Below are positions 7,336 to 13,756 of a DNA stretch of 22,229 bases, one piece after another (position 1 is the first letter of the stretch; every line of letters begins with the position of its first letter). The position numbers and the translations under genes are program-made. Source of the DNA: a virus; IMG/VR virus record IMGVR_UViG_3300009093_000128, positions 1 through 22,229 of that record. One strand, 5' to 3'. Below the pieces are notes generated by a model. The model saw nothing but the letters and a program-made list of their open reading frames with translations. It ran no database searches and was not told the origin of the DNA.

Positions 7336-7749
7336 TCAGTAGTTTTTTAATATATGATCGATATGCTCCTGGTGCGAGCGGTTGCTATAAATAGCCGGCG
7401 GCCGGCTGATCTTTTTTGGCGGGTCGGGAATGGGTGCTTTCGAATAGGGGGCCCGGGTGCGCGAGGCAGTAGAGGGACCGTCCGGTACATCCTTTTCATG
7501 CTCGAAGACCGCAGGGTGATGCCCATCCAGAAGGTCGCGGGATTCCCAGCCGGCCGCCAGAGTGTAGGTAGCAGTATTAAACTCGTGGAGGACGACCCCC
7601 AGCCGGACAAGCGTGGCCAGCATTTGCTTGCGCCGGCGATCATCCGTTTTCACCACCAGCTCCTGCTGGAGGATCCTGATCTCCTTTTTCTGGGCCTGCG
7701 TGAGATTCCTCATCAATGTATCCTCGTATAGCTTAGTCTTCTTCGACAT
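7336..7749 (-). CDS. Hypothetical protein, 137 aa, helical N-terminus
   Basis: Residues 1-55 are charged and helical (LTQAQKKEIRILQQELVVKT, then DDRRRKQMLATLVRLGVVLH). The rest is polar and Pro/Ser-rich, probably disordered, ending in HQEHIDHILKNY. No motif is recognised. Its ATG at 7747-7749 lies within the 3' end of the small upstream frame (7733-7825), and it is followed directly by the 56-aa gene, so it belongs to the same coupled operon. Confidence 0.65.
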   Translation of the reverse strand: MSKKTKLYEDTLMRNLTQAQKKEIRILQQELVVKTDDRRRKQMLATLVRLGVVLHEFNTATYTLAAGWESRDLLDGHHPAVFEHEKDVPDGPSTASRTRAPYSKAPIPDPPKKISRPPAIYSNRSHQEHIDHILKNY

Positions 7750-7825
7750 AGGTGTTTACTTTTGAAGGGAATACCAGCCGGTAATCGATCCGGACATCCC
7801 AGTTAAATATTTTACTCAGATCCAT
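7733..7825 (-). CDS. Possible mini-gene, 30 aa or slightly longer
   Basis: ATG at 7823-7825 to TAA at 7733-7735 gives MDLSKIFNWDVRIDYRLVFP then SKVNTYVEED. The frame stays open upstream to about 7860, with TTG as an alternative start (LLELQMDLSKIF), giving a protein of about 36-43 aa. It fills the gap between the genes at 7849-7971 and 7336-7749 and overlaps the latter by 17 bases. The amino-acid pattern (strand-like VRIDYRLVFP) looks like real coding sequence. Very short, so confidence is limited. Confidence 0.4.
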   Translation of the reverse strand: MDLSKIFNWDVRIDYRLVFPSKVNTYVEED

Positions 7826-7848
7826 CTGAAGTTCGAGCAACGCCTGCT

Positions 7849-7971
7849 TTACGATGCTTTCCTATATTCCACGTTGAACCGCCACTTCGAATTTGGAAGG
7901 TCCCGAAGCTTTTCCTCCGGTATTACCCGGTAAGTTTGCCGCCGGCCGTTTATCCAGGCTTCAATGACCAT
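7849..7971 (-). CDS. Small hypothetical protein, 40 aa
   Basis: Starts at ATG 7969-7971, inside the last codons of the RuvC-like gene (11-base overlap), and ends with TAA at 7849-7851. The sequence MVIEAWINGRRQTYRVIPEE followed by KLRDLPNSKWRFNVEYRKAS is basic with strand character. The frame continues open upstream to 8088, but that portion is Arg-rich antiframe sequence of the resolvase, so the short start is chosen. Function unknown; coupled to the resolvase. Confidence 0.55.
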   Translation of the reverse strand: MVIEAWINGRRQTYRVIPEEKLRDLPNSKWRFNVEYRKAS

Positions 7972-8398
7972 ATACCAGCATTGCGGCATCCCGCCCGTGA
8001 CCGTTCGCCTGCGCCACCCAACCGGTGATCCGCGCGAAATAGGCTTGCGTAACCTTCGTCCTGTTGTTTCGCGGCGGGACCAGCTCAAAGAAGATACCCT
8101 GATCCGTCAGGAAGTCCTCCCAGATGGAGGCGTCCCGCTTGACGCTGCCAGCACCTTCCCGCCGGCCGCGCTCCGCCGATTCCGTCTTTTGCCGCGGGAT
8201 CCATTTGCGGAGCCGGGCGTCCTCGAGTCGCACCAGCAGCTGCGGACCGTACCAGCGCTTCATGATCAGGACCTTTTCCAGCGCCTGGTGGATCTTCATG
8301 CTGGCAACTTCCAGCAGGCGTTTTTCCGGGCGGGAATAGACGGCGTAGCCGGTGTTGACGCCGGTATCGATGCCGATCAATATCGTGGGTCTGATCAT
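7961..8398 (-). CDS. RuvC-like Holliday-junction resolvase
   Basis: An RNase H-fold nuclease that would resolve branched DNA during phage recombination or before packaging. From the ATG at 8396-8398 the sequence MIRPTILIGIDTGVNTGYAV has the family's first acidic motif (GIDTGxxTG, D at residue 11). A glutamate motif follows in LLVRLEDARLRKW and the C-terminal GRDAAMLVYGH supplies the last aspartate (RDAAxL is typical of RuvC-like phage enzymes). A GTG at 8462-8464 is an alternative start adding 22 residues and overlapping the initiator gene by 17 bases. Lies directly after the replication initiator, which fits a DNA-metabolism role. Confidence 0.8.
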   Translation of the reverse strand: MIRPTILIGIDTGVNTGYAVYSRPEKRLLEVASMKIHQALEKVLIMKRWYGPQLLVRLEDARLRKWIPRQKTESAERGRREGAGSVKRDASIWEDFLTDQGIFFELVPPRNNRTKVTQAYFARITGWVAQANGHGRDAAMLVYGH

Positions 8399-8447
8399 CT
8401 TGCCGGAAATAGCAGGGGAGTTCGGTCCTTCCCAAATAGGGTATTTT

Positions 8448-9770
8448 TTAATCGGGTCTTGCACCTGTGATGGTTTTGAGGTTTAAAGCCTTTCGTTTCT
8501 GAAAAAGGTCGATTAGCGCCAGCTTTTTGGCAATGCGTAACCGGTTAGGTTCATCCTGGTGACAATCCGGATCCGCGGGCCACTTGCCGCTGCCATAGGC
8601 TTCGATCATCCGAAGTTCGGCGGCATTGTTGGTGCCCTCCAGCTGCTTTGCCCGCATCAGCGCCGCCCGGTTCACAAACCTTTCGTCAAGCTCGATCAGC
8701 CCTTCCTTCAGCAGGAAATCGGTATGCCGCTCGGAAATATCCTTCGACTGCAGCTGGTCATTCAGGAAGAGCGCGTAAAGGCCAGCGATCGTCTTAATCG
8801 TGACCGGCGGAGCAGACGGCGCGCCGGCGGGCGTATCGGACTTATCGTAGTTGCCCTCCAGTAACTTCAGGTAGTTGCTTTCGTTTTCGAGGATCCAGTC
8901 GAAGGAAAACCACTTTCGGCTCAGAAGGAAATCGGAAGCCTGCCCGGCGCGCGTGAGGATTTTGACGAAATCGAACTCCTTTTCCTTCAGGCGCGTAGCC
9001 AGTTTCTTTTTCCGGGTATCGGAATGCCGGGAAACCTGCGGGATCTTGCGATCGGCCGCAAAAAGATTCCACAGTTCGGCGTACGGTTCGATAAAGACCG
9101 GCCTATACTCGGTGATGAAGGCGATAATCGCATTTTTGTTCCTCGGAACCCCCTTCCAGATAACCTTTGGATCGACCGGCGGGGCGGGAGCCCCGTCACC
9201 GCCGGCAGGCGGAGTATCACTCTCATCTTCTCTACTCTCTTCTGTTCTATTCTTCTCTTCTCTTCTCTGTGAATTCTTCGGTGGAAAAATTGAATTGTTC
9301 GGAGGAACAATTAATTTCTTCATTGGAAGAACTGCTATATTCCTCGGATGTTCCTCAGAAAAGTCCAGAAGCAGCCATTCCGCGCACATATTAAACCGGG
9401 AGTCCTTAGCACGCCTTTCAGACGTCGCAATAAGGAAAGTCTCCTGCATCATGTCGCTGGTAAGTATCCCAAACGAATCCGCCACGCGCCTGTCGAATAG
9501 GCCACGACGGACACACCCGGCGATCACTTCCTGGATGGTGCCCAGCTTTTTCTTACAGTATTCCGAGGCGAAGAGCTCCAGCTCGTCCTTGTCATTCATA
9601 TCAAAGTAATACCCCCACTTTCCATAGGCGTAATCGATCAGGGCGTGCCAGATATAATAACCGTCACTGTCGAACTCATTGAAAAGCAGCCGGACCTTCG
9701 GATGAAGGATGTGGCCGGCGTCCATGCGATAAAAAGAAATACCTTGTTTGACGGGTCTGCCCCTGCCCAT
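8448..9770 (-). CDS. Replication initiator-like protein (Lin1244/DUF4373-type N-terminus)
   Basis: A 440-aa protein. Residues about 8-120 (FYRMDAGHILHPKVRLLFNE, then FDSDGYYIWHALIDYAYGKW) match the Lin1244/Lin1753-like N-terminal domain (DUF4373) found in phage replication proteins. A disordered Pro/Glu/Arg-rich linker (about 155-205) follows. A second globular part around residues 225-310 (KLATRLKEKEFDFVKILTRA, WFSFDWILENESNYLKLLEG) is typical of the C-terminal half of phage initiators. It probably binds the origin and recruits helicase. The linker DNA contains three 21-bp iterons (9271-9333) and a pyrimidine-rich tract, the arrangement of lambda O with its internal origin. ATG start at 9768-9770. 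Confidence 0.8.
   Translation of the reverse strand: MGRGRPVKQGISFYRMDAGHILHPKVRLLFNEFDSDGYYIWHALIDYAYGKWGYYFDMNDKDELELFASEYCKKKLGTIQEVIAGCVRRGLFDRRVADSFGILTSDMMQETFLIATSERRAKDSRFNMCAEWLLLDFSEEHPRNIAVLPMKKLIVPPNNSIFPPKNSQRREEKNRTEESREDESDTPPAGGDGAPAPPVDPKVIWKGVPRNKNAIIAFITEYRPVFIEPYAELWNLFAADRKIPQVSRHSDTRKKKLATRLKEKEFDFVKILTRAGQASDFLLSRKWFSFDWILENESNYLKLLEGNYDKSDTPAGAPSAPPVTIKTIAGLYALFLNDQLQSKDISERHTDFLLKEGLIELDERFVNRAALMRAKQLEGTNNAAELRMIEAYGSGKWPADPDCHQDEPNRLRIAKKLALIDLFQKRKALNLKTITGARPD
9219..9269. repeat. Polypyrimidine/polypurine tract beside the iterons
   Basis: About 50 bases on the plus strand are almost entirely C/T, built from repeated TCTTCTCT-like units. They encode the Arg/Glu-rich stretch SQRREEKNRTEESREDESD of the initiator linker. 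The tract abuts the 21-bp iterons. Purine-rich strand asymmetry next to iterons is common at phage origins and could serve as the unwinding or primer region. Confidence 0.6.
9271..9333. repeat. Three 21-bp iterons, candidate phage replication origin
   Basis: Three adjacent 21-bp units at 9271-9291, 9292-9312 and 9313-9333. Units 1 and 2 agree at 18 of 21 positions; unit 3 agrees with unit 1 at 15 of 21. Each unit is itself an inverted repeat TTNTTC-N4-GAANAA: AATTCTTC-GGTG-GAAAAATT at 9272-9291, the perfect AATTGTTC-GGAG-GAACAATT at 9293-9312, and TTCTTC-ATTG-GAAGAA at 9316-9331. Centres are exactly 21 bp apart, two helical turns. They sit in the linker of the initiator gene. Origin function is inference from this layout. 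Confidence 0.7.
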
Positions 9771-9824
9771 AGCTCAATAGGTTTATAGGATTATCTGGCG
9801 GGGGTACGGATTAAAAACTGCTGA

Positions 9825-10049
9825 TTACTCAATATCCTGCCAGCCTGCAGGGAGAACAGTCGGCGCCATAAGCGTAAGCTGCGACACAAACCGATCGACG
9901 TCGGCCTCGCGACGGGTTGCTTCATCCAGATAGGCCTTTTTCATTCGGTCGACCCTGGGATCGCCCTTATAGGCGTAGTAATCCTTTTGAGCTTTTCGCA
10001 TCCTGACCAATTTGGTGGCCAGTTGCTGCAGGATGTATTCAGTCGTCAT
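9825..10049 (-). CDS. Hypothetical protein, 74 aa, helical
   Basis: MTTEYILQQLATKLVRMRKA opens a strongly helical, charged protein (KMKKAYLDEATRREADVDRF-like heptads over residues 8-58) with a short Pro-containing tail (TVLPAGWQDIE). ATG at 10047-10049. It lies between the broken gene at 10067-10461 and the initiator. No motif is recognised; a small accessory protein that oligomerises through coiled coil is all the sequence supports. Confidence 0.65.
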   Translation of the reverse strand: MTTEYILQQLATKLVRMRKAQKDYYAYKGDPRVDRMKKAYLDEATRREADVDRFVSQLTLMAPTVLPAGWQDIE

Positions 10050-10066
10050 AAGCGTTTTTTGTGCGG

Positions 10067-10461
10067 TTACACTGGCTTTACCAGCCAGTACTGCGTTGCA
10101 GATTTATCTCCTTTGATCGTCACCGGCTCAGGGTTGACTGCAGTTTTATAGGTCTTATCCTCCACGTAATTCCAGCAACCGAGGAATTGATCTGTCAGAT
10201 CCTGGTGGTGGAAAGTGAGGCCGCCCTTTGCGATCGGCTGCAGCGCGAAGCCTGCCTTATCCTTGTATACATACCAGCATTCGGGTTTGGCATCATCCTG
10301 GGCGAGGGAAATAGTATCTCCCTTTTTAAGGCCAATGAGATCGCAGGCCTGCACGCTGAATGATATTTTGCCCTTCGGTGAAAAGGATATGCGGGCTTTG
10401 CTTGCGCTACCCCCCCCATTTTGGCCGGAAGAGTCTCGTTCGAAAAAATTGTCAGTTTCAT
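10067..10461 (-). pseudogene. Phage early protein interrupted by a -1 shift at a G8 tract
   Basis: Two overlapping frames join into one credible protein. Frame A starts at ATG 10459-10461 (MKLTIFSNETLPAKMGG) and runs into a coding-strand run of eight G at 10410-10417, after which it becomes an improbable Arg/Ser-rich sequence. Frame B, entered if the tract had one more G (G9), reads GSASKARISFSPKGKISFSV, then QACDLIGLKKGDTISLAQDD, and continues to the stop at 10067. The joined product is about 130 aa, strand-rich, with a KGD...Q...WYVYKD pattern. The true gene is therefore 10067-10461 with a one-base deficit. Causes could be a sequencing or assembly error, a decayed gene, slippage during transcription or translation, or phase variation. 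Function unknown. Confidence 0.75.
10410..10417. repeat. Homopolymer tract C8 (G8 in the coding strand) at the frameshift
   Basis: Eight consecutive C on the plus strand. The coding sequence upstream and downstream of it is in different frames, and one additional base restores a single continuous frame. This is the second of three such tracts. Confidence 0.9.
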
Positions 10462-10497
10462 GTTGAAAAAGTGGATTTTAGCGTGTGAATGAATGGG

Positions 10498-12339
10498 TTA
10501 GTCGGCGGTCCCTACATCGTCGCTTTGATCGCCGTATTTTTTCTTGTCGTCTTCGGTGACAGGCAGACCGTAGGTCGTAAGCTCCTGGCCGAGGTGATTT
10601 TTGCGGGTAACGCGAGCTTTGGGAGGGGCGGATTTGCCGCCCTTCTTTTTTGCCTGCGCCTTTGAGCCTTTGGTGGAAGCTGCCTTTTTATCGGCCTTCT
10701 CTTTCACCTGGCTCTCCAGTTCCTTTTTCTCGGCCTCGAGGGCAGTTATCCGTTTCTCCGTCCGCGCGGTGCGCTTTTTCGTTTCCTCAGCCTGCTCCGC
10801 CTCTAGCTCGTCGATAAATTTGTCGAGCTTATAGCCGGGCAGTTTGATCATGGGCATAAGCACCCTGGCGCCCTCACTCTCAGCGGGCGATATCCCTCCT
10901 TTCAGTTCGTGGATGGTGAAGAGGCGAAGAAGGTGGGTCAGCTGCTCTTCCGTTACCTTCCAGTTCTCAAACTTCATCCCATCCTCGTCATCATCAAACC
11001 CGAACCAATAGTCCTCCCGGCTTTTTGTAAGTCCCGCAGCGAAGACAGCCTCATCCTCGAAGTCCCCATTCATTTTTTTGATCAGAGCATAGGCCATGGC
11101 GTTGCGCTCCGCCTGGAGAGTGGTGGTATAATTCAGGTTGCACCCCCTGAAAATCGCCGGATCATCCAGTTGCTTTTTAATTGGCTCCCATATTTTTTGG
11201 GAATCCAGCTCGATCTTTCGGCCAGCCCGCTGGTTTATGCCGGCGATCTCCTCCTCTATGGCCTTGACCGTTCGTTTTGCAGGTGTCCCGTCTGCGGCTT
11301 TGGCCGTGGCCTGCACCTCAACATAGATCGTTGTGATTTCCCCGCGGGCATTGCCATCAAGACGGAGAGCTTTAACTGCACCTTTGTATTTCCCTGTTGA
11401 ATACCACTTGTATTTGGAGTCATCGAGTATTGGGACGCTCATGTCCTTGATCAGCTTCTTGACGGCGGCGGGGAGCTTACCGGGATCATCTGCAATTAGA
11501 TGTACCTTAGGCTTGTTCTCAATAGTATCCTGCAACTGACGCATGAAGAAGGCATCTTGCTTAGCCCCGAAGCAGTCAGCATCGAAGCATCGGTCGTCAT
11601 CCTTCAGATCGGTAAAGAGGAGATTCGCACACCCGCTACGCTTCTGACAGGTAGTGCAGGGCCCCGCCTTCGGTACCAGGGTAGAGTCATCTTTTTTGAA
11701 ACGGGCGGAGGAGAGTTGGTGCAGCAAATTTCGGGATATCCAGTCCTGCAGCTCACCGATGGAGGTCATTTGGAACTCCTCATCCTTATACTCCTTTCTC
11801 AGCCTCTTTTGATCCTCCTGCCGTAGCCTGCAGATCACAAAGGCCTGCCCCACAGAAAGAAGGTTTTTTTTAAACGCCTTGTGAAATTCGAGTAGTAAGT
11901 CTGTGAGTTTGAGCCTATGGACCACAAATTCGAGTTTCTTGCCGAACCTGGCAGCAATATCCTCCACGGTATAGTTCCGATCCCGGATCAGCGAGCCGAA
12001 CGCAATGGCCTCATCCAGCGGATGGACATCCTTACGCTGCAGGTTCTCGGTGATCTGCAGCTCGAGGATCTCTTCGTCGGAAACATCCTTTACGTTGGCC
12101 GGGATCTTTTTCAAACCAGCGAGGCCTGCGGCCACGTTCCGGCGGTGACCGAAGATAAGTTCGTAGCGGCCGGCCTGAGCGGGGTGCGGCCGCACCAGCA
12201 CGGCCTGCAGGAGGCCATTGGCCTTAATGGAATTGGAGAGTTCGATCACATCGGCGTCGGTCGGCGTCACCGGTTCGACGTCGCGGTAGTTGCTGATCAT
12301 ATCTATATCAGCAAGAGGAATGAGTTTTAGTTCTGTCAT
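10498..12339 (-). CDS. ParB/Srx-fold protein with cysteine cluster, 613 aa
   Basis: The N-terminal 200 residues are a ParB-type domain. They begin IPLADIDMISNYRD; the nucleotide-pocket arginine motif GHRRNVAAG is at 64-72; and the second motif ENLQRKDVHPLDEA is at 98-111, followed by the HTH region TVEDIAARFGKKLEFVVHRL. In ParB these bind CTP and centromere-like DNA. A cysteine cluster near residues 225-265 (CTTCQKRSGCANL, then DDDRCFDADCF) probably binds zinc. The C-terminus is a Lys/Glu coiled coil ending in a Lys/Ala-rich basic tail. No ParA gene is present, so a specific-DNA-binding or regulatory role fits better than partition. At 613 aa it is about twice the length of a chromosomal ParB. 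Its start overlaps the previous stop (ATGA). Confidence 0.82.
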   Translation of the reverse strand: MTELKLIPLADIDMISNYRDVEPVTPTDADVIELSNSIKANGLLQAVLVRPHPAQAGRYELIFGHRRNVAAGLAGLKKIPANVKDVSDEEILELQITENLQRKDVHPLDEAIAFGSLIRDRNYTVEDIAARFGKKLEFVVHRLKLTDLLLEFHKAFKKNLLSVGQAFVICRLRQEDQKRLRKEYKDEEFQMTSIGELQDWISRNLLHQLSSARFKKDDSTLVPKAGPCTTCQKRSGCANLLFTDLKDDDRCFDADCFGAKQDAFFMRQLQDTIENKPKVHLIADDPGKLPAAVKKLIKDMSVPILDDSKYKWYSTGKYKGAVKALRLDGNARGEITTIYVEVQATAKAADGTPAKRTVKAIEEEIAGINQRAGRKIELDSQKIWEPIKKQLDDPAIFRGCNLNYTTTLQAERNAMAYALIKKMNGDFEDEAVFAAGLTKSREDYWFGFDDDEDGMKFENWKVTEEQLTHLLRLFTIHELKGGISPAESEGARVLMPMIKLPGYKLDKFIDELEAEQAEETKKRTARTEKRITALEAEKKELESQVKEKADKKAASTKGSKAQAKKKGGKSAPPKARVTRKNHLGQELTTYGLPVTEDDKKKYGDQSDDVGTAD

Positions 12340-12695
12340 TTGAAAAGAAGTGTTTTAAGCATTAAAAAAGACTTGTTTGACTGTTCGGAGGTAGCGCAGG
12401 CCGGCTTTTTATGGGGGGGGGGATTTCGGTGACCAGCTTTGACCTGTTTGCCCTTATACATGCGCTTTATGGCGCTGTTGCCATGGAGGGATCTGATCGT
12501 TTTCCTGTTGAGCTGATAAAGCTGTCCTTTCCGGCGGAGCAGGTCCCATTTCTTCAGCCAATCGAAAGTGGCCGGCCGGCAGTTGGCGACAGGATTTTTC
12601 TTATTATCCCAAACCCTGAAGGTCTTAGGCCCCAGGGCGAATATTTTATGTCCACTGAGCAGGAGAGAAAGGACGTGCTTTTGGTTGACGGTCAT
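12336..12695 (-). CDS. Hypothetical basic protein, 119 aa, with a C10 tract
   Basis: Residues 5-75 have a winged-helix-like pattern (HVLSLLLSGHKIFALGPKTF, RVWDNKKNPVANCRPATFDW, then LKKWDLLRRKGQLYQLN): a helix, a short strand turn, a putative recognition helix ending in LKKWDLL, and a beta wing. DNA binding is plausible but unproven. Near residue 92 the frame passes a C10 run (12413-12422) encoding NPPPH. The remaining tail leads to a TGA that overlaps the ParB-like start. With C9 or C11 the protein would end earlier. ATG at 12693-12695. Confidence 0.6.
   Translation of the reverse strand: MTVNQKHVLSLLLSGHKIFALGPKTFRVWDNKKNPVANCRPATFDWLKKWDLLRRKGQLYQLNRKTIRSLHGNSAIKRMYKGKQVKAGHRNPPPHKKPACATSEQSNKSFLMLKTLLFK
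12413..12422. repeat. Homopolymer tract G10 (C10 in the coding strand)
   Basis: Ten consecutive G on the plus strand inside the 119-aa gene. Adding a base gives a stop two codons later; losing one gives a different tail of about 16 residues ending before the ParB-like start. It is the third and longest G/C tract of the window. Confidence 0.9.
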
Positions 12696-12761
12696 ACTGC
12701 AGGCGTGTTCGATAACTGGATAAGAAGAATTGTGACTCGGCGGACCTCGCAGGCGATCGTT

Positions 12762-13061
12762 TCAAAAGAGCGACCCCTGCGGTATCCCGCCAGGAGGACC
12801 CTTGGCTGTAGCCGGCTTAGCCTTGTGCGGCCGGCGAGATCCGGCCGGCGGTCTATCTTCCACCAGGGCGACAGGCCCGGTCGCATCCGCCGGAGGTTTG
12901 TCGGTCATTTGATTGGGCAACACCGAAAAACGGGAGCCCCCCTTCAGCTCGACGATATAGACGCCGCCCCTGTCGCTGACTATGGTGACAGGCGCGCCCG
13001 CTTTACCATAAAGCTGATCAGGATAAAGAAGGGATCGTATGTCGCAGGCGAGGTAGAGCAT
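12762..13061 (-). CDS. Small SH3-like hypothetical protein, paralogue of next gene, 99 aa
   Basis: Starts at ATG 13059-13061 (MLYLACDIRSLLYPDQLYGK), 4 bases after the stop of its paralogue; the frame is open further upstream but that part is antiframe. The core LYGKAGAPVTIVSDRGGVYI followed by VELKGGSRFSVLPNQMTDKP is a run of short beta strands like an SH3 or Tudor barrel. It aligns with the adjacent upstream gene, which has LYAKAGTEVDITEDSHGVLI then VRPTAGGERFAVNDWEITDD. A variable basic linker leads to the shared C-terminus QGSLF. Role unknown. Confidence 0.7.
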   Translation of the reverse strand: MLYLACDIRSLLYPDQLYGKAGAPVTIVSDRGGVYIVELKGGSRFSVLPNQMTDKPPADATGPVALVEDRPPAGSRRPHKAKPATAKGPPGGIPQGSLF

Positions 13062-13065
13062 GGCG

Positions 13066-13350
13066 TTAAAACAGGCTGCCCTGAGCCGGGCTGGCGGATG
13101 AAGAAGTTGGTTTCGGAGGAAGCGGACCTTTGTAACCATACATCAGCTCGCGCATAGACCGACCCTTGCCGCAGTCGGATGGATCGTCGGTGATCTCCCA
13201 GTCGTTGACCGCGAACCGTTCTCCGCCCGCAGTTGGCCGGACAATAAGAACGCCGTGGCTGTCTTCGGTAATATCGACCTCGGTACCAGCCTTCGCATAG
13301 AGCCTGGAGGGGTTCTGATTGCTGTAGGTGTCTTCTTTGATATAAGGCAT
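13066..13350 (-). CDS. Small SH3-like hypothetical protein, 94 aa (paralogue pair)
   Basis: ATG at 13348-13350; begins MPYIKEDTYSNQNPSRLYAK. The beta-rich core (AGTEVDITEDSHGVLIVRPT, AGGERFAVNDWEITDDPS) matches the neighbour at 12762-13061, and both end in QGSLF. Such cores with 'LYAKAGTEV.I....HGV.IV....G.RF.V....ITD' occur in small phage-encoded proteins whose role I do not know. A QGSLF-type end resembles the short C-terminal clamp-binding (QxSLF-like) peptides, which would be a specific testable idea in this replication region. Confidence 0.75.
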   Translation of the reverse strand: MPYIKEDTYSNQNPSRLYAKAGTEVDITEDSHGVLIVRPTAGGERFAVNDWEITDDPSDCGKGRSMRELMYGYKGPLPPKPTSSSASPAQGSLF

Positions 13351-13381
13351 AGGTCAAAATTCGAGTCGAATGAGTGAGAAG

Positions 13382-13756
13382 TTAATTATCGAGAGAATCA
13401 GCCCTGTTTCCGAGTGCTGCAGCCAAGATGATTGAATCAGCGGCGTGAGCCCAGAAAGCCGGCAGGGAACGGTAAAGGCGAAAATTCAGGGTCCATTCTC
13501 CGGGACCTGTATGCTCAGCCAGGAAACTGCCGTTATACCAAAGCTGATTTTTACGCACACCGCTTTTCCATTGGATTAGACACAACCTGCACCGGGATGG
13601 ATCCGGAAGAATTTGTTCTACTACATATTCCGTCCCACCGCCGGGGTCCTTTCCGAGCGATGGGGCCGCGCGCTTACAAATGAAAACCAGGGAAGCTATT
13701 AATCCTGCAGCAAGGAAGATGCCGGCGATAAATCCGAGTTTGTTTTTAGGTGTCAT
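13382..13756 (-). CDS. Small single-pass membrane protein, 124 aa
   Basis: Starts at ATG 13754-13756, overlapping the exonuclease stop (ATGA). MTPKNKLGFIAGIFLAAGLI continuing to ASLVFIC gives one N-terminal transmembrane helix (about residues 8-27) after a positive N-terminus. The remaining about 95 residues are soluble with four further strands (EYVVEQILPDPSRC, CLIQWKSGVRKNQLWYNGSF). The presence of CRLC could support a disulfide if it faces the periplasm. No family is recognised. The location, inside a nuclease block, is odd for a membrane protein. Confidence 0.65.
   Translation of the reverse strand: MTPKNKLGFIAGIFLAAGLIASLVFICKRAAPSLGKDPGGGTEYVVEQILPDPSRCRLCLIQWKSGVRKNQLWYNGSFLAEHTGPGEWTLNFRLYRSLPAFWAHAADSIILAAALGNRADSLDN

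Noticed and set aside
12692-12886. 64-aa minus-strand frame ending in an ATGA overlap with the 119-aa gene
   Set aside because: Most of it is another frame of the 12762-13061 paralogue, Arg-rich, and no start codon exists after that gene ends; only the last 17 residues lie outside it.
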